Source of the DNA: Deltaproteobacteria bacterium
Lineage (GTDB): Bacteria; Myxococcota; JACRCW01
DNA length: 45,467 nucleotides
Assembly: GCA_016218805.1 (NCBI GenBank)
Contig: JACRCW010000018.1
Location: 1 to 45,467 of the forward strand
Reading direction: 5' to 3'
Both the position numbers and the translations under genes were made by a program. This document shows positions 24,977 to 35,290 of this stretch, piece by piece; the first letter of the stretch is position 1, and each line of letters opens with the position of its first letter. The notes under the pieces were generated by a model that had not been told where the DNA came from, searched no databases, and worked only from the letters and a program-made list of their open reading frames with translations.

Positions 24977-27076
24977 ATGTCGTCCTCGGGACACGGTGTG
25001 CCGGCTGCGCCACGTGCGGTCACGCCGGAAGACCCCATGGCGCAGCAGACGGTGACCACCATCCGCACGCTGGCCATGGACGCGGTGCAGGCGGCCAACT
25101 CCGGGCACCCGGGCACGGCCATGGCCATGGCACCCATTGTCTACACGCTGTGGCAGGACTTCCTGCGCTTTGACCCGCATGACCCCATCTGGGTCAACCG
25201 CGACCGGTTCCTGCTGTCCATCGGCCATGCGTCCACGCTGCTGTACAGCATGCTGCACCTGTGCGGGGTGCGTGCGGTCAACCCGCGCTATGAGCGCCTG
25301 GGCCACGAGTCCGTCTCGCTGGACGACATCAAGCGTTTCCGCCAGCTGGACAGCCGCACGCCGGGCCACCCCGAATACCGCTGGACCTCCGGCGTGGAGT
25401 GCACCACCGGGCCGCTGGGGCAGGGGGTGGCGTCGTCCGTGGGGATTGCGCTGGGCGGGCAGTGGATGGCGGCGCACTTCAACCGCCCCGGCTTTCCCAT
25501 GGTGGGCTTTGACGCGTACGCGCTGTGCGGTGACGGGTGCCTGATGGAGGGCGTGTCGTCGGAGGCGGCGTCCCTGGCGGGGCATCTCAAGCTGTCCAAC
25601 CTGTGCTGGATCTATGACAACAACCGCATCACCATTGAGGGCAGCACGTCACTGGCGTTCTCTGAGGACGTGGCCACGCGCTTCATGGGCTACGCGTGGA
25701 ACGTGGTCCGCGTGGGGGATGCCAATGACCTGGAGCTGCTGCGGCGCGCGTTCCGCACCTTCAAGGCCACCACGGACCGGCCCACGCTGATCATTGTGGA
25801 CAGCCACATTGCGTGGGGCTCACCCAACAAGCAGGGCACCTCCGCCGCGCACGGCGAGCCGCTGGGCGAGGAGGAAATCCGCCTGACCAAGCGCGCGTAC
25901 GGCTGGCCGGAGGACGGCCGGTTCCTGGTGCCTGACGGCGTGCGGGAGCACCTGGCGGGGGGAATGGGGAAGCGCGGCAAGGAGGAGCGGGATGCGTGGA
26001 TGCAGCGGTTTGAGCGCTACCGCGCGGAGCACCCGGGCCTGGCTGACGAGCTGTACCGCATGCAGCACCGCGTGCTCCCGGACGGGTGGGACACGGACCT
26101 GCCGGTGTTTCCGGCGGACCCCAAGGGCCTGGCCGGGCGCGACGCCTCCGGGAAGGTGCTCAACGTGCTGGCGCAGCGCGTGCCGTGGCTGTTGGGCGGC
26201 AGCGCGGACCTGGCGCCGTCCACCAAGACGCGGCTGACGTTTGCCGGGGCGGGGGACGTCACGGCCGCGGAGCGCGGCGGGCGCAACCTGCACTTTGGCA
26301 TCCGCGAACACGCCATGAGCGCGGTGCTCAACGGGCTGTCATTGGTGAAGCTGCGGCCGTTTGGCAGCGGGTTCCTGGTGTTCAGCGATTACAGCCGCCC
26401 CGCGCTGCGCCTGAGCGCGCTCATGGAGCTGCCCACGGTCCACGTGTTTACACATGATTCCATTGGCGTGGGCGAGGACGGCCCCACGCACCAACCGGTG
26501 GAGCACCTGCCCGCGCTGCGCGCCATCCCCGGGCTGCTGGTGATCCGCCCGGCGGACGCCAATGAGGTCACCGAGGCGTGGCGCGTGATCATGCAGCAGC
26601 GGCACACGCCCGCGGCGCTCATCCTGTCACGGCAAGCGCTGCCCACGCTGGACCGGACCCGGTACGCACCGGCCCGCGGCGTGGAGCGCGGGGCATACGT
26701 GCTGGCGGACGCGCCCGGCGGACCGCCCCAGGTGCTGCTGCTGGCCAGCGGCAGCGAAGTGGCGCTGTGCGTGGCCGCGCACGAACAGCTGGCCGCGGAG
26801 GGAATCCGGTCCCGCGTGGTGTCCATGCCGTGCTGGGAGCTGTTTGAGGACCAGCCGCAGGATTACCGTGACGCGGTGCTGCCTCCCGCGGTGACGGCTC
26901 GGGTGAGCGTGGAGCAGGCCTCCACCTTTGGGTGGGAGCGTTACACGGGACTGCGCGGGGCCAATATTGGCATGACAACGTTTGGCGCCTCCGCGCCGCT
27001 GGCCGAGCTGCAGAAGAAGTTTGGGTTCACCGCGGACGCGGTGGCGGCGGCGGCCCGCGCGCAGCTGGGCCGGTAG
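24977..27076 (+). CDS. tkt: Transketolase
   Basis: The 699-aa thiamine-diphosphate enzyme moves two-carbon units between sugar phosphates in the pentose phosphate pathway. It shows the N-terminal ANSGHPGTAM motif, the GDGCLMEG Mg/ThDP site, DNNRITIEG, and the pyrimidine-domain GIREHAMSAVLNG with the catalytic Glu. HDSIGVGEDGPTHQPVEHL and the C-terminal domain are intact, and the length is standard. GGGAGG lies six bases before the ATG. The first ~20 residues (MSSSGHGVPAAPRAVTPEDP) are an extension; an internal ATG at residue 21 (MAQQTVTTIR) is a plausible alternative start. Confidence 0.97.
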   Translation: MSSSGHGVPAAPRAVTPEDPMAQQTVTTIRTLAMDAVQAANSGHPGTAMAMAPIVYTLWQDFLRFDPHDPIWVNRDRFLLSIGHASTLLYSMLHLCGVRAVNPRYERLGHESVSLDDIKRFRQLDSRTPGHPEYRWTSGVECTTGPLGQGVASSVGIALGGQWMAAHFNRPGFPMVGFDAYALCGDGCLMEGVSSEAASLAGHLKLSNLCWIYDNNRITIEGSTSLAFSEDVATRFMGYAWNVVRVGDANDLELLRRAFRTFKATTDRPTLIIVDSHIAWGSPNKQGTSAAHGEPLGEEEIRLTKRAYGWPEDGRFLVPDGVREHLAGGMGKRGKEERDAWMQRFERYRAEHPGLADELYRMQHRVLPDGWDTDLPVFPADPKGLAGRDASGKVLNVLAQRVPWLLGGSADLAPSTKTRLTFAGAGDVTAAERGGRNLHFGIREHAMSAVLNGLSLVKLRPFGSGFLVFSDYSRPALRLSALMELPTVHVFTHDSIGVGEDGPTHQPVEHLPALRAIPGLLVIRPADANEVTEAWRVIMQQRHTPAALILSRQALPTLDRTRYAPARGVERGAYVLADAPGGPPQVLLLASGSEVALCVAAHEQLAAEGIRSRVVSMPCWELFEDQPQDYRDAVLPPAVTARVSVEQASTFGWERYTGLRGANIGMTTFGASAPLAELQKKFGFTADAVAAAARAQLGR

Positions 27077-27100
27077 CCGGCCGGCGGAGGCGCTTGGAGG

Positions 27101-29581
27101 ATGACAAGGCGCACGGTCTGCGTCACCATCGGCGGCATGCGGTGGCGGCGCGGCGCATGGATGGGGGCGCTTCTCGTCGGCGCGGGCGCCGCCGGATGTC
27201 CGGGTGCGCCGCCGTCCCCGCGTGACCTGTACGTAGGCCCGCCGGGAACCACCGCCACGCACGTGGTGGTCACCGTGCAGCCGGGCGTGGTGGCCGCCGG
27301 TGGTGCGTGGCGGCTGGTGTCACACGCCACGGCGGGAGACCGGCAATCCACGGCGTACCTGCCGGACCCGCCGGAGAACCGGCCGCTGGACCTGCCAGGC
27401 CAGTACACCATCATGGCGCGGGACGCGGCTGGGTCCCTGCGGGTGGTGGTGGACGCGCTGGCGGAGGACGGCGTGGTGGTGGGACGCGGCGCCGGCAGCG
27501 TGGAGCTCATCCCGCGCTCCGGCACGTCACTGGCCATCACGCTGGAGAAGCCGTGCCGGCAGGACGTGGAGTGCGACACGCGGGGCCGCTGCGCGGGGAC
27601 CCGCGCCTGCCAGGAGGGCATGTGCGTGAAGCTCACGGACCCGTGCGCCAGCCTGGTGGCGTGCGCGGACAGCCGCTGCGAGGACGGCGTTGAGGGCTGC
27701 GTGGTGACCTTCCACCATGACCGCTGCGGCACCAACGAGTACTGCGACGTCATCCGCGGCTGCCAGGTGGGGGACCCCTGCCAGGAGGACGCTGATTGCA
27801 CCGGCCTGGGGGACCGGTGCCAGACGCGCGTGTGCGCCGAGGGCCATTGCATGGCCGGGGCGCCGGTGGACCCCACCGACCACAACCCGTGCACGGTGGA
27901 CGTGTGCCAGTCCGACACGGGGCCCGCCCACTACAACCTGGCCGCGGGCAACGTGTGCTCCGCGCAGGCCGACCCGCACCGCCGGGTGTGCCAGCAGCCC
28001 GGGGACGGCGGTGTACTGGAGTGCGTGGACTCGCTGTGTGGTGATGCGTACGTGGACCTGGGCGCCGGCGAACAATGTGACCTGGGCACGGGCAATGACG
28101 ACGAGGCCTGCACGCGCACCTGCCGGTTCCCGCGCTGCGGTGACGGCGTGCGCTCGGTGTCGCTGCTGGAGGAGTGCGACGACGGCAACACCGACCAGTC
28201 CGACGACTGCGTGGCGTGCCGCTACGCCCGTTGCGGTGACGGCCATGCGCACACGCGCGGCACGGGTCCGTTTGAGCAGTGTGATGACGGTGAGAACAAC
28301 GGCGTCACCAACTGCGGCCTGACGTGCCGGCTGCGGACGTTCATGGCCACGCCGGTGATGGGCGCCGGGGCGCCCTGCCCGCCCGGGAGCCCGGACGGCG
28401 GCACGGCGGTGGACCCCGCGGACGGTGGATGGAACTACATGGGCTACCCGCCCACCGTGTGGCCGGCCACCGGTGACGCGCGCTGCACACCGCTGGCGGA
28501 CATCCAGGACGTGGCGCTGCGGGGCGTGACCGCGGGCGGCGTGTCAGATTGGACGGATGAGATTGTGGTGGCGGACGCCACCGGCGTGTACGCCCTCAAC
28601 CTCCGGTCCCTGCAGGTGCGGCGCATGTTTGAGGGCGGGGATCCCGCGCCAGTCCGCAGCTGCCCCATCCCCGCCACGGACTGGAACCTCCCGGCGGGCA
28701 AGGGCCTGCCCGCATCCTATGAGCCCTTCCGGGGGGTGATGATGCTCAACACCACGTTCACCTACCGCACCGCGCAGACCGGGCGCATCTTCCGGGCGCA
28801 CATGCCGGAGACCACCGCGGGCGGACCCACGCGGCTGCAGTTCTTCAACTACGTCGGCACCTCCGCCTACAGCATTGCCACCTGCTGTGACCTGTCAGAC
28901 CCCGCAGACACCTGGCGCGACGGCGCCTGCTACGCGTGCCCCAGCGCCAACATTGTGTTCCCGGCGGTGCCGCAGATGTTCTTTGACTTCCTGGGCACGG
29001 TGATTGCCGTGATGCCGGACCTGGACACGCGGCGGCTGCACGCGGTGGACGAGCGGCGTGACTGCGAGCGGAATGACTCAACGGTGGTCACCTTCAGCGC
29101 GTGCGCGGAGCGCGCCGACGGCGGCGTGCCCGACGCCGGGGCGTCCGGCGGGTGGGCCCATGCGGCCACCGTGCCCGCCGCCTGCCTGGAGGGGAACACG
29201 GTGGCCGTGATCATGAGTTCCCCCGCCGCGCATGACGTGGTGCGTGCCGGCCTGAACCTCCCGGCGGACATCAACACGCTGTGCATGAGCGGCTACCGGA
29301 CGGTGGCTGGCACGCGCGGGCAGAGCGGTGGTTCGCCCGCCGGCGTGCCGGCGGTGGGCGCGCTGCTCAACACCCCGGCGGGCGTGGGCGTGGACGCGGA
29401 GTGCAACGTGTTCCTTGCGGACACCGGCAACGGGCTGGTGCGGCAGGTGACGCGTGACGGCACGCTGCACAACGTGGCGCAACTGCCCGGGCTGCGGACG
29501 CTGGTGGTGCACCCCACGCTGGGCGTGGTGGCCGTCACCGCGCAGACCGTCTACCGGATCCTGCCCGGTGACTCGCCGTGA
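27101..29581 (+). CDS. Cys-rich lipoprotein with DUF4215 repeats and C-terminal NHL-like part
   Basis: The frame starts at 27101 with a GGAGG ten bases before; an internal ATG at 27137 (MRWRRGAWMGALLVGAGAAGC) gives a cleaner lipoprotein signal and may be the true start. The 826-aa protein has a beta domain (60-150), many Cys pairs, and the typical myxobacterial Cys-rich repeats (CGDGVRSVSLLEECDDGNTDQSDDC; CGDGHAHTRGTGPFEQCDDG). The last ~80 residues (VGVDAECNVFLADTGNGLVRQVTRDG) look like an NHL beta-propeller blade. It should be on the outer surface of the cell. It overlaps the stop region of the next gene's longest frame. The role is unknown. Confidence 0.77.
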   Translation: MTRRTVCVTIGGMRWRRGAWMGALLVGAGAAGCPGAPPSPRDLYVGPPGTTATHVVVTVQPGVVAAGGAWRLVSHATAGDRQSTAYLPDPPENRPLDLPGQYTIMARDAAGSLRVVVDALAEDGVVVGRGAGSVELIPRSGTSLAITLEKPCRQDVECDTRGRCAGTRACQEGMCVKLTDPCASLVACADSRCEDGVEGCVVTFHHDRCGTNEYCDVIRGCQVGDPCQEDADCTGLGDRCQTRVCAEGHCMAGAPVDPTDHNPCTVDVCQSDTGPAHYNLAAGNVCSAQADPHRRVCQQPGDGGVLECVDSLCGDAYVDLGAGEQCDLGTGNDDEACTRTCRFPRCGDGVRSVSLLEECDDGNTDQSDDCVACRYARCGDGHAHTRGTGPFEQCDDGENNGVTNCGLTCRLRTFMATPVMGAGAPCPPGSPDGGTAVDPADGGWNYMGYPPTVWPATGDARCTPLADIQDVALRGVTAGGVSDWTDEIVVADATGVYALNLRSLQVRRMFEGGDPAPVRSCPIPATDWNLPAGKGLPASYEPFRGVMMLNTTFTYRTAQTGRIFRAHMPETTAGGPTRLQFFNYVGTSAYSIATCCDLSDPADTWRDGACYACPSANIVFPAVPQMFFDFLGTVIAVMPDLDTRRLHAVDERRDCERNDSTVVTFSACAERADGGVPDAGASGGWAHAATVPAACLEGNTVAVIMSSPAAHDVVRAGLNLPADINTLCMSGYRTVAGTRGQSGGSPAGVPAVGALLNTPAGVGVDAECNVFLADTGNGLVRQVTRDGTLHNVAQLPGLRTLVVHPTLGVVAVTAQTVYRILPGDSP

Positions 29582-29628
29582 CGCGGCGGGAACGACGGCC
29601 GGCCGGGCGGCGACGTATAAGCGCCCTG

Positions 29629-30684
29629 ATGCGCGCCCTCCTCCGCTGCCTGGCGCTTGTTGCCGCGGTCCCCCTGCTGGGCGCCGGCGCGTGTTCCGAA
29701 AACGTGAAGGAGGCCATGGACGTTGACCCCAACGTGGGGAAGGCCGGCCCGGCGCTGGCCACGCGGTTTGTCTCCGCTGACGTCAAGCGCGAGGTGACCA
29801 CGCCGGACGGCGCGCGCTGGCGGCTGGTGGTGCAGGACAAGGTGAGCGCGGTGGGCAACAGCGTGGACCTGTGGCTGAGCCGCGGCGGTGCGGAGGGCAC
29901 CTGGGGCGCGCCGGTGTTCGCGGGGGCCGCGCCGTCGTGCTTTGGGCGGCCGCTCAACCGCACGGACCCCGCGCAGAAGGGCGTGCTGATCTCCACCTGC
30001 TACCTGTCACTGTTTGACGTGGGCGCGGGCTGGATGACGGTGAAGGTCTACCTGGGCGGTACCTGGCAGCACACGCTGCGCCTGCCGGTGGACGCGGCCT
30101 TCAGTGACCAGGACCTGGACGGCTGGTCTGACGCGCTGGAGGCGCTGGTGGGCACGCACCCGCAACAGCCTGATTCCGACGGCGACGGGCGGCCCGACCC
30201 GCAGGATCCCAACCCGCTGGCCGCACCGCTGACCAACCGGGCGACCGAGAAGGAGGACGCCAAGACCGTGCAGTTCAAGGCGCTGGTGGCCGCGGCGGTG
30301 GAGGACCTCCCGGGCTGCCAGCCGGACAAGCCGCTGCTCATCATTGCGCCGGCCGCGGCCCGGCAGAGCTTTCCCATCCGCCCGTGCCTGCAGGTGTTCT
30401 TGGACGACAGCTGGTGGGTGGCCAAGCAGCGCGAACGCCTGCTGCCGCTGGACGGCAAACTCCCCACGGGCCCCGCCGCGGTGGAGGAGGCGGCGTGGGC
30501 GGGCGGCATTGCCCGCGCCAAGGTGGAGGTGAAGCGGGTGGCCCCGCGGGACGCCGAGGTCCACGTGATCAACATGGCGGGCCGGATGGTGAAACACGTG
30601 AGCTGGGAGTCAGGCCGCTGGGTGGTGGATGACCGGCAGTTCCAGGCCGCGCTGGAACCGGTGCCGGAACCACCGCGGCGCTGA
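29629..30684 (+). CDS. Lipoprotein with thrombospondin-3-like Ca-binding segment
   Basis: The 351-aa product starts at ATG 29629 (MRALLRCLALVAAVPLLGAGAC; lipobox AGAC); a GTG at 29578 overlapping the upstream stop gives an Arg-rich lead and is less likely. Residues 155-195 carry DQDLDGWSDALE and DSDGDGRPDPQDPNP, the Ca-binding Asp repeats of thrombospondin type 3 that are common in secreted bacterial proteins. The remainder is an alpha/beta domain that I do not recognise, with TM-free soluble composition. The gene is 48 bp from the lipoprotein gene before it and precedes the DUF58 cassette by 52 bp. Confidence 0.72.
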   Translation: MRALLRCLALVAAVPLLGAGACSENVKEAMDVDPNVGKAGPALATRFVSADVKREVTTPDGARWRLVVQDKVSAVGNSVDLWLSRGGAEGTWGAPVFAGAAPSCFGRPLNRTDPAQKGVLISTCYLSLFDVGAGWMTVKVYLGGTWQHTLRLPVDAAFSDQDLDGWSDALEALVGTHPQQPDSDGDGRPDPQDPNPLAAPLTNRATEKEDAKTVQFKALVAAAVEDLPGCQPDKPLLIIAPAAARQSFPIRPCLQVFLDDSWWVAKQRERLLPLDGKLPTGPAAVEEAAWAGGIARAKVEVKRVAPRDAEVHVINMAGRMVKHVSWESGRWVVDDRQFQAALEPVPEPPRR

Positions 30685-30736
30685 CGTCGTCCAACCTGCG
30701 GGGCCTGCGGGGCCGGGATAGGATGGCAGCGTCTGC

Positions 30737-32092
30737 ATGGTGCGGGATGGAAGGTCTCCGGGCAGGTGGCGGGAGCGCGTGCGCGTCCTGCGGCGGTCCG
30801 GCTGGGTCCGCGGCGTGCGCGCGGCCGCCGGCCGGGTCCGCCGCGCGTTCCCGCTGACAGCGTTGGGGATGGCGGTGCTGGCGGTGACGGCGGCGGCGTA
30901 CGCCGGCTTTGCGCGGCCGCGGGTGGACTACGTCATCCAGCTGGTGTGCCTGTTGGCGCTGGCGTTGGTGGCGTTGGCGGTGCTGGGCGTGGTGCCCGCG
31001 GCGGTGCGCGTGCTGGTGCTGGCGCGCCGGGCCGGCGCGGCGGCCGGTGCGTTCCAGGTGATGGAGGCCCGGCAGGGATTTGCCTCATTGCTGCGGCTGC
31101 CCGCGCGCGTGCTGCCCAGGGTGGAGGTGCGGTGGCGCTGGGTGGAGCCGCGCGGCTTCCGCGTGGAGGCGGCGGTGGCGGGCCCGTGGCTGGAGGAGCG
31201 CGCATTTGCCACGGCGCGGGCGGACGTGGAGACGGTGGTGCGCGAATGGAGCGTGGAGGACGCCTTTGGCCTGGCCCGCGTGTCCTTCCGGACGCGGCAG
31301 CGGGCCACGGTGCGCGTGCTCCCGTGGCGCGGCGCGCTGCACCTGGCGCCGCTGCTGCAGGCGCTGTCCCGCGGGGAGGACCTGCCGCATCCCGCCGGCA
31401 GCCCCACGGGAGACCGCGCGGACATGCGCCGGTATTCGCCGGGGGACCCGCTGCGGCTGCTGCTTTGGAAGATCTACGCGCGCACCGGGGAGCTGATGGT
31501 GCGCACGCCTGAACAGTCCATCAGCCCGCGCCTGCGCGTGGCGGCCTACCTGGTGGCCGCGGACGGAGACGAACCGCCCGCCGGTGCGGCGCGGCTGGCG
31601 CTGGAAAGCGGCGTGCTGGGTGATGGCTGGCTGTTCAGCGCGGATGGGGCGGCGGAACCGGCGTCCGTCCTGGACGACGCGCTGGCGCTGGTGGCGCGCT
31701 CCGTGGGGTTCCGAAACCGGCCCGCCGGCGAGGCAACGGGGCTGTCCACGTTTGTTGCCGCTGCGGCCGCGCGGGGCCAGCGGCAGTTGCTGGTGTTTGT
31801 TCCCGCGCGGCCCGGGCCGTGGCTGGTGCAGGTGGCGGTGGCGGTGCGGCGCTGGCAGGGACCGGTGACGTGCTGCGTGGCGGCGGACGGCGTGGCGGGC
31901 CAGGTGGCGCGGGCGGCGCGCTGGCTGCGGTTGCCGGCGGACGCGGAGGCGGACGGGCTGTTCCCCGCCACGGCGGACCGCCTGGGCGAAGTGTGTGACA
32001 CGCTGCGCCGCGCGGGTGCGGGCGTGGTGGCGCTGGACCGGGCGCAGGGCCGCGCGCTGGTGGCGGCCGGGACGCAGCGGAGGGCGGCGTGA
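30737..32092 (+). CDS. DUF58 domain membrane protein
   Basis: The 451-aa protein has two N-terminal hydrophobic helices (about 38-58 and 62-90), a beta-rich part, and the DUF58 signature GDRADMRRYSPGDPLRLL with RTGELMVRTPE near residues 227-260. The C-terminal half resembles the vWA-like fold often found after DUF58. Such proteins occur with MoxR ATPases and transglutaminases in a widespread operon, thought to work in cell-envelope or complex assembly. Its stop overlaps the next gene's GTG start by four bases. Confidence 0.85.
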   Translation: MVRDGRSPGRWRERVRVLRRSGWVRGVRAAAGRVRRAFPLTALGMAVLAVTAAAYAGFARPRVDYVIQLVCLLALALVALAVLGVVPAAVRVLVLARRAGAAAGAFQVMEARQGFASLLRLPARVLPRVEVRWRWVEPRGFRVEAAVAGPWLEERAFATARADVETVVREWSVEDAFGLARVSFRTRQRATVRVLPWRGALHLAPLLQALSRGEDLPHPAGSPTGDRADMRRYSPGDPLRLLLWKIYARTGELMVRTPEQSISPRLRVAAYLVAADGDEPPAGAARLALESGVLGDGWLFSADGAAEPASVLDDALALVARSVGFRNRPAGEATGLSTFVAAAAARGQRQLLVFVPARPGPWLVQVAVAVRRWQGPVTCCVAADGVAGQVARAARWLRLPADAEADGLFPATADRLGEVCDTLRRAGAGVVALDRAQGRALVAAGTQRRAA

Positions 32093-34245
32093 ACGCAACG
32101 CTGCGCGCGCTGCTGCACGGGTGCCTGCTGGCCGCGGCGCTGGGGGTGTTTGCCGGGCCGCTGGCCTCCGGCGCCGGGCTGGCCGCGGGCGCGCTGGCAA
32201 CGTTGCTGGGCTGCGTGGTGGCACAGCGCCTGGTGGACCGGCGCTACCGCGCGTGGGTGGGACTGGTGTGGGGCGCGGCGCTGCTGGGCGGCGGGCCGCT
32301 GGTGGCGTGGTGGATCTGCGCGTCAGCGGCACTGGCGGCGGAGGCGGAGCCGCGGCTGCTGATGGCCCTGTCGGACGTGCCGCGCTGGGGGGGCGCGGGC
32401 GCGGGCCTGGCGCTGCTGCTGCGGGTGCCGTCGCTGCGCTGGCGCGCCGCGCTGGTGCGGGAGGGTGGGGTGGTGGTGGCCGCCGTGGCGACGACGGTGG
32501 CGGCGCACCGCGATGGCATGATTGCGCGGCCGCTGGCGGTGTCCGACTTCTTCTGGACGCAGGGGCTGGACCCCGTGGTGGCGTTCCTGGCGTTGGGGAT
32601 GGCGGCGGCGGTGCTGCTGGCCAATGTGCTGGCGCGCGAGCGCAGCCTGGCGCGCGCGGCGCTCCAGCTTGGCCTGGTGCTGCTGCTGGGCTTCCTGGTG
32701 GCGCGCCACATCCACGGTCAGGAGGAGGCCAGCCGCGCGCAGGCAGGCGGCCAGCAGGAGAGCGACGAGGAGGGCCGCGCGCGGCGGGGCCAGGGCGGGC
32801 GGGGCCCGGGACGCAGCGGCGAGGGCCGGGGCGGCTCCCCGCACCAGCTGTCCGACGACGTGCCGCCGCCGCAGTCGCAGCGGGGCGGGAAGAACCGGCC
32901 GGTGGCGGTGGTGGTCTTCCACCGCACGGTGAAGCCGTCCAACGGGCTGTACTACTTCCGGCACACGGCGTTTTCGCAGTTCAACGGCGTGCGGCTGGTG
33001 CAGTCCACGCGGCCGGACGCGGACATTGACGTGCGGCAGGGCTTCCCGTCCACGCCACTGACGCTGGGGAGCGCGCCGCCGCCCACGGACCAGCGCACTG
33101 AGGTGGCCACGGACGTGGCGCTGCTGTCCGAGCACGACAGCGTGTTCATGCTCATTGACCCGCTGGAGCTGTCCCCGCTGGTCAACCCGGACCCCACGCG
33201 GTTCCGCCGCGCGTACCACGTGGTCAGCAGCCAGTTGTCCGGCCCGCTGGATGAGATGATCCGCGCGCGCGCCGGCGAGCGCACCTGGCCGGATGAGCTG
33301 TGGAAGCACTACACCTCCCTCCCGTCGGACCCGCGCTACGGCGAGCTGGCCCGGCAGCTGCGTGACCGCGTCCGCGGCGAATACCGCAAGTCAGCGCTCG
33401 CGCTGGCCTGGAGCATCAAGGACCACCTGGAGAAGACGGCCACGTACTCGTTTGCACGCCGCTACGACGACGCCGAGGATCCCACCGCGGCGTTCCTGTT
33501 CAGCACAGACCGGCGCGGCTACTGCGTGCACCTGGCGCACTCCGCGGCGCTGCTGATGCGTGCGCTCAACCTGCCCGCACGCGTGTCCGCCGGTTACGCG
33601 GTGCCCGCGGAGCGGCTGGGCGAAGGGTCCTCCCTGCTCATCAAGGCGGAGAACGCACACGCCTGGGCGGAGGTGTACCTGCGTGAGCTGGGCTGGGTGC
33701 CGATTGAGGTGACGCCGGAGCGCACGGACGTGGAGTCGCAGCCGTTTGTGGAGAAGGACCTGCAGCAGATGCTGGGCGAGATGGCCCGGCGCCGGCGCGC
33801 CGCCGAGCCGCCTCCTCCCCCTCCACTGCCCTGGCGCACCTGGCTGGCCGCGCTGCGGGAGGCCCTCCCGTGGGCCCTGCTCGCCGCGCTGTTGCTGGCG
33901 TACGCCGTGAAGACCTGGCGGCTGAACGTACCGCGCCTGGTGCGGCGCCGGCGCCCCGCGCGGGCCGCGTACCGCGCCGCGCTGGACCGGCTGTCCGCCG
34001 TCGGGCTCGTGCGGGTCCACGGCGAGACGCGCGAGCGGTTCGCCGCACGCGCCGCGGCGCTGGCCCCCGCGTTTGGCCCGCTCACGGACGACCACCTGGG
34101 CGAGGCACTGGGTTCACGCACGCGCCCGGAGACGGCGCCGGCCCGCACTGCCGTGGTGGTGGGGCGGCAGGTGCGGGCGGGCGTGCCCGCGTGGCGCTGG
34201 GTGCTGGGCGTGCTCAACCCGGTGAGCTGGATGTGGAGCAGGTAG
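32089..34245 (+). CDS. Transglutaminase-like membrane protein (TgpA type)
   Basis: The GTG start gives 718 aa. About five or six N-terminal transmembrane helices (to ~200) are followed by an acidic Gly/Arg-rich linker and a periplasmic transglutaminase core: catalytic Cys in GYCVHLAHS (C479), His in NAHAWAEVY (H524), and GWVPIEVTP where Glu540 stands at the usual Asp place, a change seen in many such proteins. A further helix lies near 590 (LPWALLAALLLAYAV), and the cytoplasmic tail has a DUF4129-like helical domain. It overlaps the DUF58 gene by 4 bp. The likely role is a membrane-bound cysteine protease or cross-linking enzyme of the DUF58-MoxR group. Confidence 0.9.
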   Translation: MNATLRALLHGCLLAAALGVFAGPLASGAGLAAGALATLLGCVVAQRLVDRRYRAWVGLVWGAALLGGGPLVAWWICASAALAAEAEPRLLMALSDVPRWGGAGAGLALLLRVPSLRWRAALVREGGVVVAAVATTVAAHRDGMIARPLAVSDFFWTQGLDPVVAFLALGMAAAVLLANVLARERSLARAALQLGLVLLLGFLVARHIHGQEEASRAQAGGQQESDEEGRARRGQGGRGPGRSGEGRGGSPHQLSDDVPPPQSQRGGKNRPVAVVVFHRTVKPSNGLYYFRHTAFSQFNGVRLVQSTRPDADIDVRQGFPSTPLTLGSAPPPTDQRTEVATDVALLSEHDSVFMLIDPLELSPLVNPDPTRFRRAYHVVSSQLSGPLDEMIRARAGERTWPDELWKHYTSLPSDPRYGELARQLRDRVRGEYRKSALALAWSIKDHLEKTATYSFARRYDDAEDPTAAFLFSTDRRGYCVHLAHSAALLMRALNLPARVSAGYAVPAERLGEGSSLLIKAENAHAWAEVYLRELGWVPIEVTPERTDVESQPFVEKDLQQMLGEMARRRRAAEPPPPPPLPWRTWLAALREALPWALLAALLLAYAVKTWRLNVPRLVRRRRPARAAYRAALDRLSAVGLVRVHGETRERFAARAAALAPAFGPLTDDHLGEALGSRTRPETAPARTAVVVGRQVRAGVPAWRWVLGVLNPVSWMWSR

Positions 34246-34246
34246 G

Positions 34247-35287
34247 ATGGAGGCCATGGTGACGGACGCAACGCAGACGGAAACCGCCACAATGGCGCCC
34301 CACCCGCTGGACGAGGCGCGCCGCACCGCGGCCGCGCTGATGACCCGCCTCAACACCGCCGTCATCGGCCGGCGTGACGTGGTGGAGTCCATCGTCATCG
34401 CGCTGCTTGCTGACGGGCACGTGCTGCTGGAGGACATGCCCGGCAGCGGCAAGACCACGCTGGCCAAGACGCTGGGCGAATCCATTGTCGACGACCGGGA
34501 CCCCGCGGAGCGCGGCCCCATTGAGAGCTTCCGCCGCATCCAGTTCACGCCGGACCTGCTCCCCTCTGACGTCACCGGCACCACCGTGTTTGCGCCGCAG
34601 CACGGCACCTTCACCTTCAAGCCCGGCCCGGTGTTTGCCCACGTGGTGCTGGCGGACGAGATCAACCGCACCTCCCCCAAGGTGCAGGCGGCCATGCTGG
34701 AGGCCATGGCGGAGAAACAGGTCACCGTGGACAACCGGACCCACCCGCTGGATGCGCTGTTCTTTGTCATTGCCACACAGAACCCGCTGGACCTGGCGGG
34801 CACCTTCCCGCTGCCCGTGGCGCAGTTGGACCGGTTCCTGTTCAAGATCCGCATGACCACCATTGACCGCGCCGCGGAGCTGGAGGTGCTGCGCACGGTG
34901 CAGAGCCGCCGTGAGTTGTCCACCAGCGGTCCGCCGCCCGTCACACGCGGTCAGGTGCTGCGCGCGCGCCTGGCCATGTTGCACGGCGTCACGCTGCACC
35001 CGCTGGTGCAGGAGACGCTGGTGGACACCGGCCGCGCGCTGCGCGCGGACCCGCGCGTGCTGCAGGGCGTGTCCACGCGTTCGCTGGTGCTGTGTCTGCC
35101 CGCGTTGCAGGCGCGCGCGCTGCTGCGGGACCGGGACCACGTCCGCGCGGACGACGTGGAGGCGGTGCTGCCGCTGGTGTTCAACCACCGCGTGGAGCTG
35201 GCCGCGGGCGCCGTGCTCCAGGACGTGCTGCGTGATGCGCTGCGCGCGCCGCTGGAGCGCCTGGCCCGGGCCACGCTGGGGAGCTGA
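34247..35287 (+). CDS. MoxR-family AAA+ ATPase
   Basis: The 346-aa ATPase has Walker A MPGSGKT (residues 64-70), Walker B VVLADEIN (133-140), the sensor TQNPLDLAG and the MoxR lid region. The start at 34247 (or GTG/ATG nine bases later) sits one base after the transglutaminase stop. In MoxR-DUF58 operons the ATPase acts as a chaperone that activates or assembles the membrane partners. The gene order here places it third rather than first. Confidence 0.95.
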   Translation: MEAMVTDATQTETATMAPHPLDEARRTAAALMTRLNTAVIGRRDVVESIVIALLADGHVLLEDMPGSGKTTLAKTLGESIVDDRDPAERGPIESFRRIQFTPDLLPSDVTGTTVFAPQHGTFTFKPGPVFAHVVLADEINRTSPKVQAAMLEAMAEKQVTVDNRTHPLDALFFVIATQNPLDLAGTFPLPVAQLDRFLFKIRMTTIDRAAELEVLRTVQSRRELSTSGPPPVTRGQVLRARLAMLHGVTLHPLVQETLVDTGRALRADPRVLQGVSTRSLVLCLPALQARALLRDRDHVRADDVEAVLPLVFNHRVELAAGAVLQDVLRDALRAPLERLARATLGS

Positions 35288-35290
35288 CCG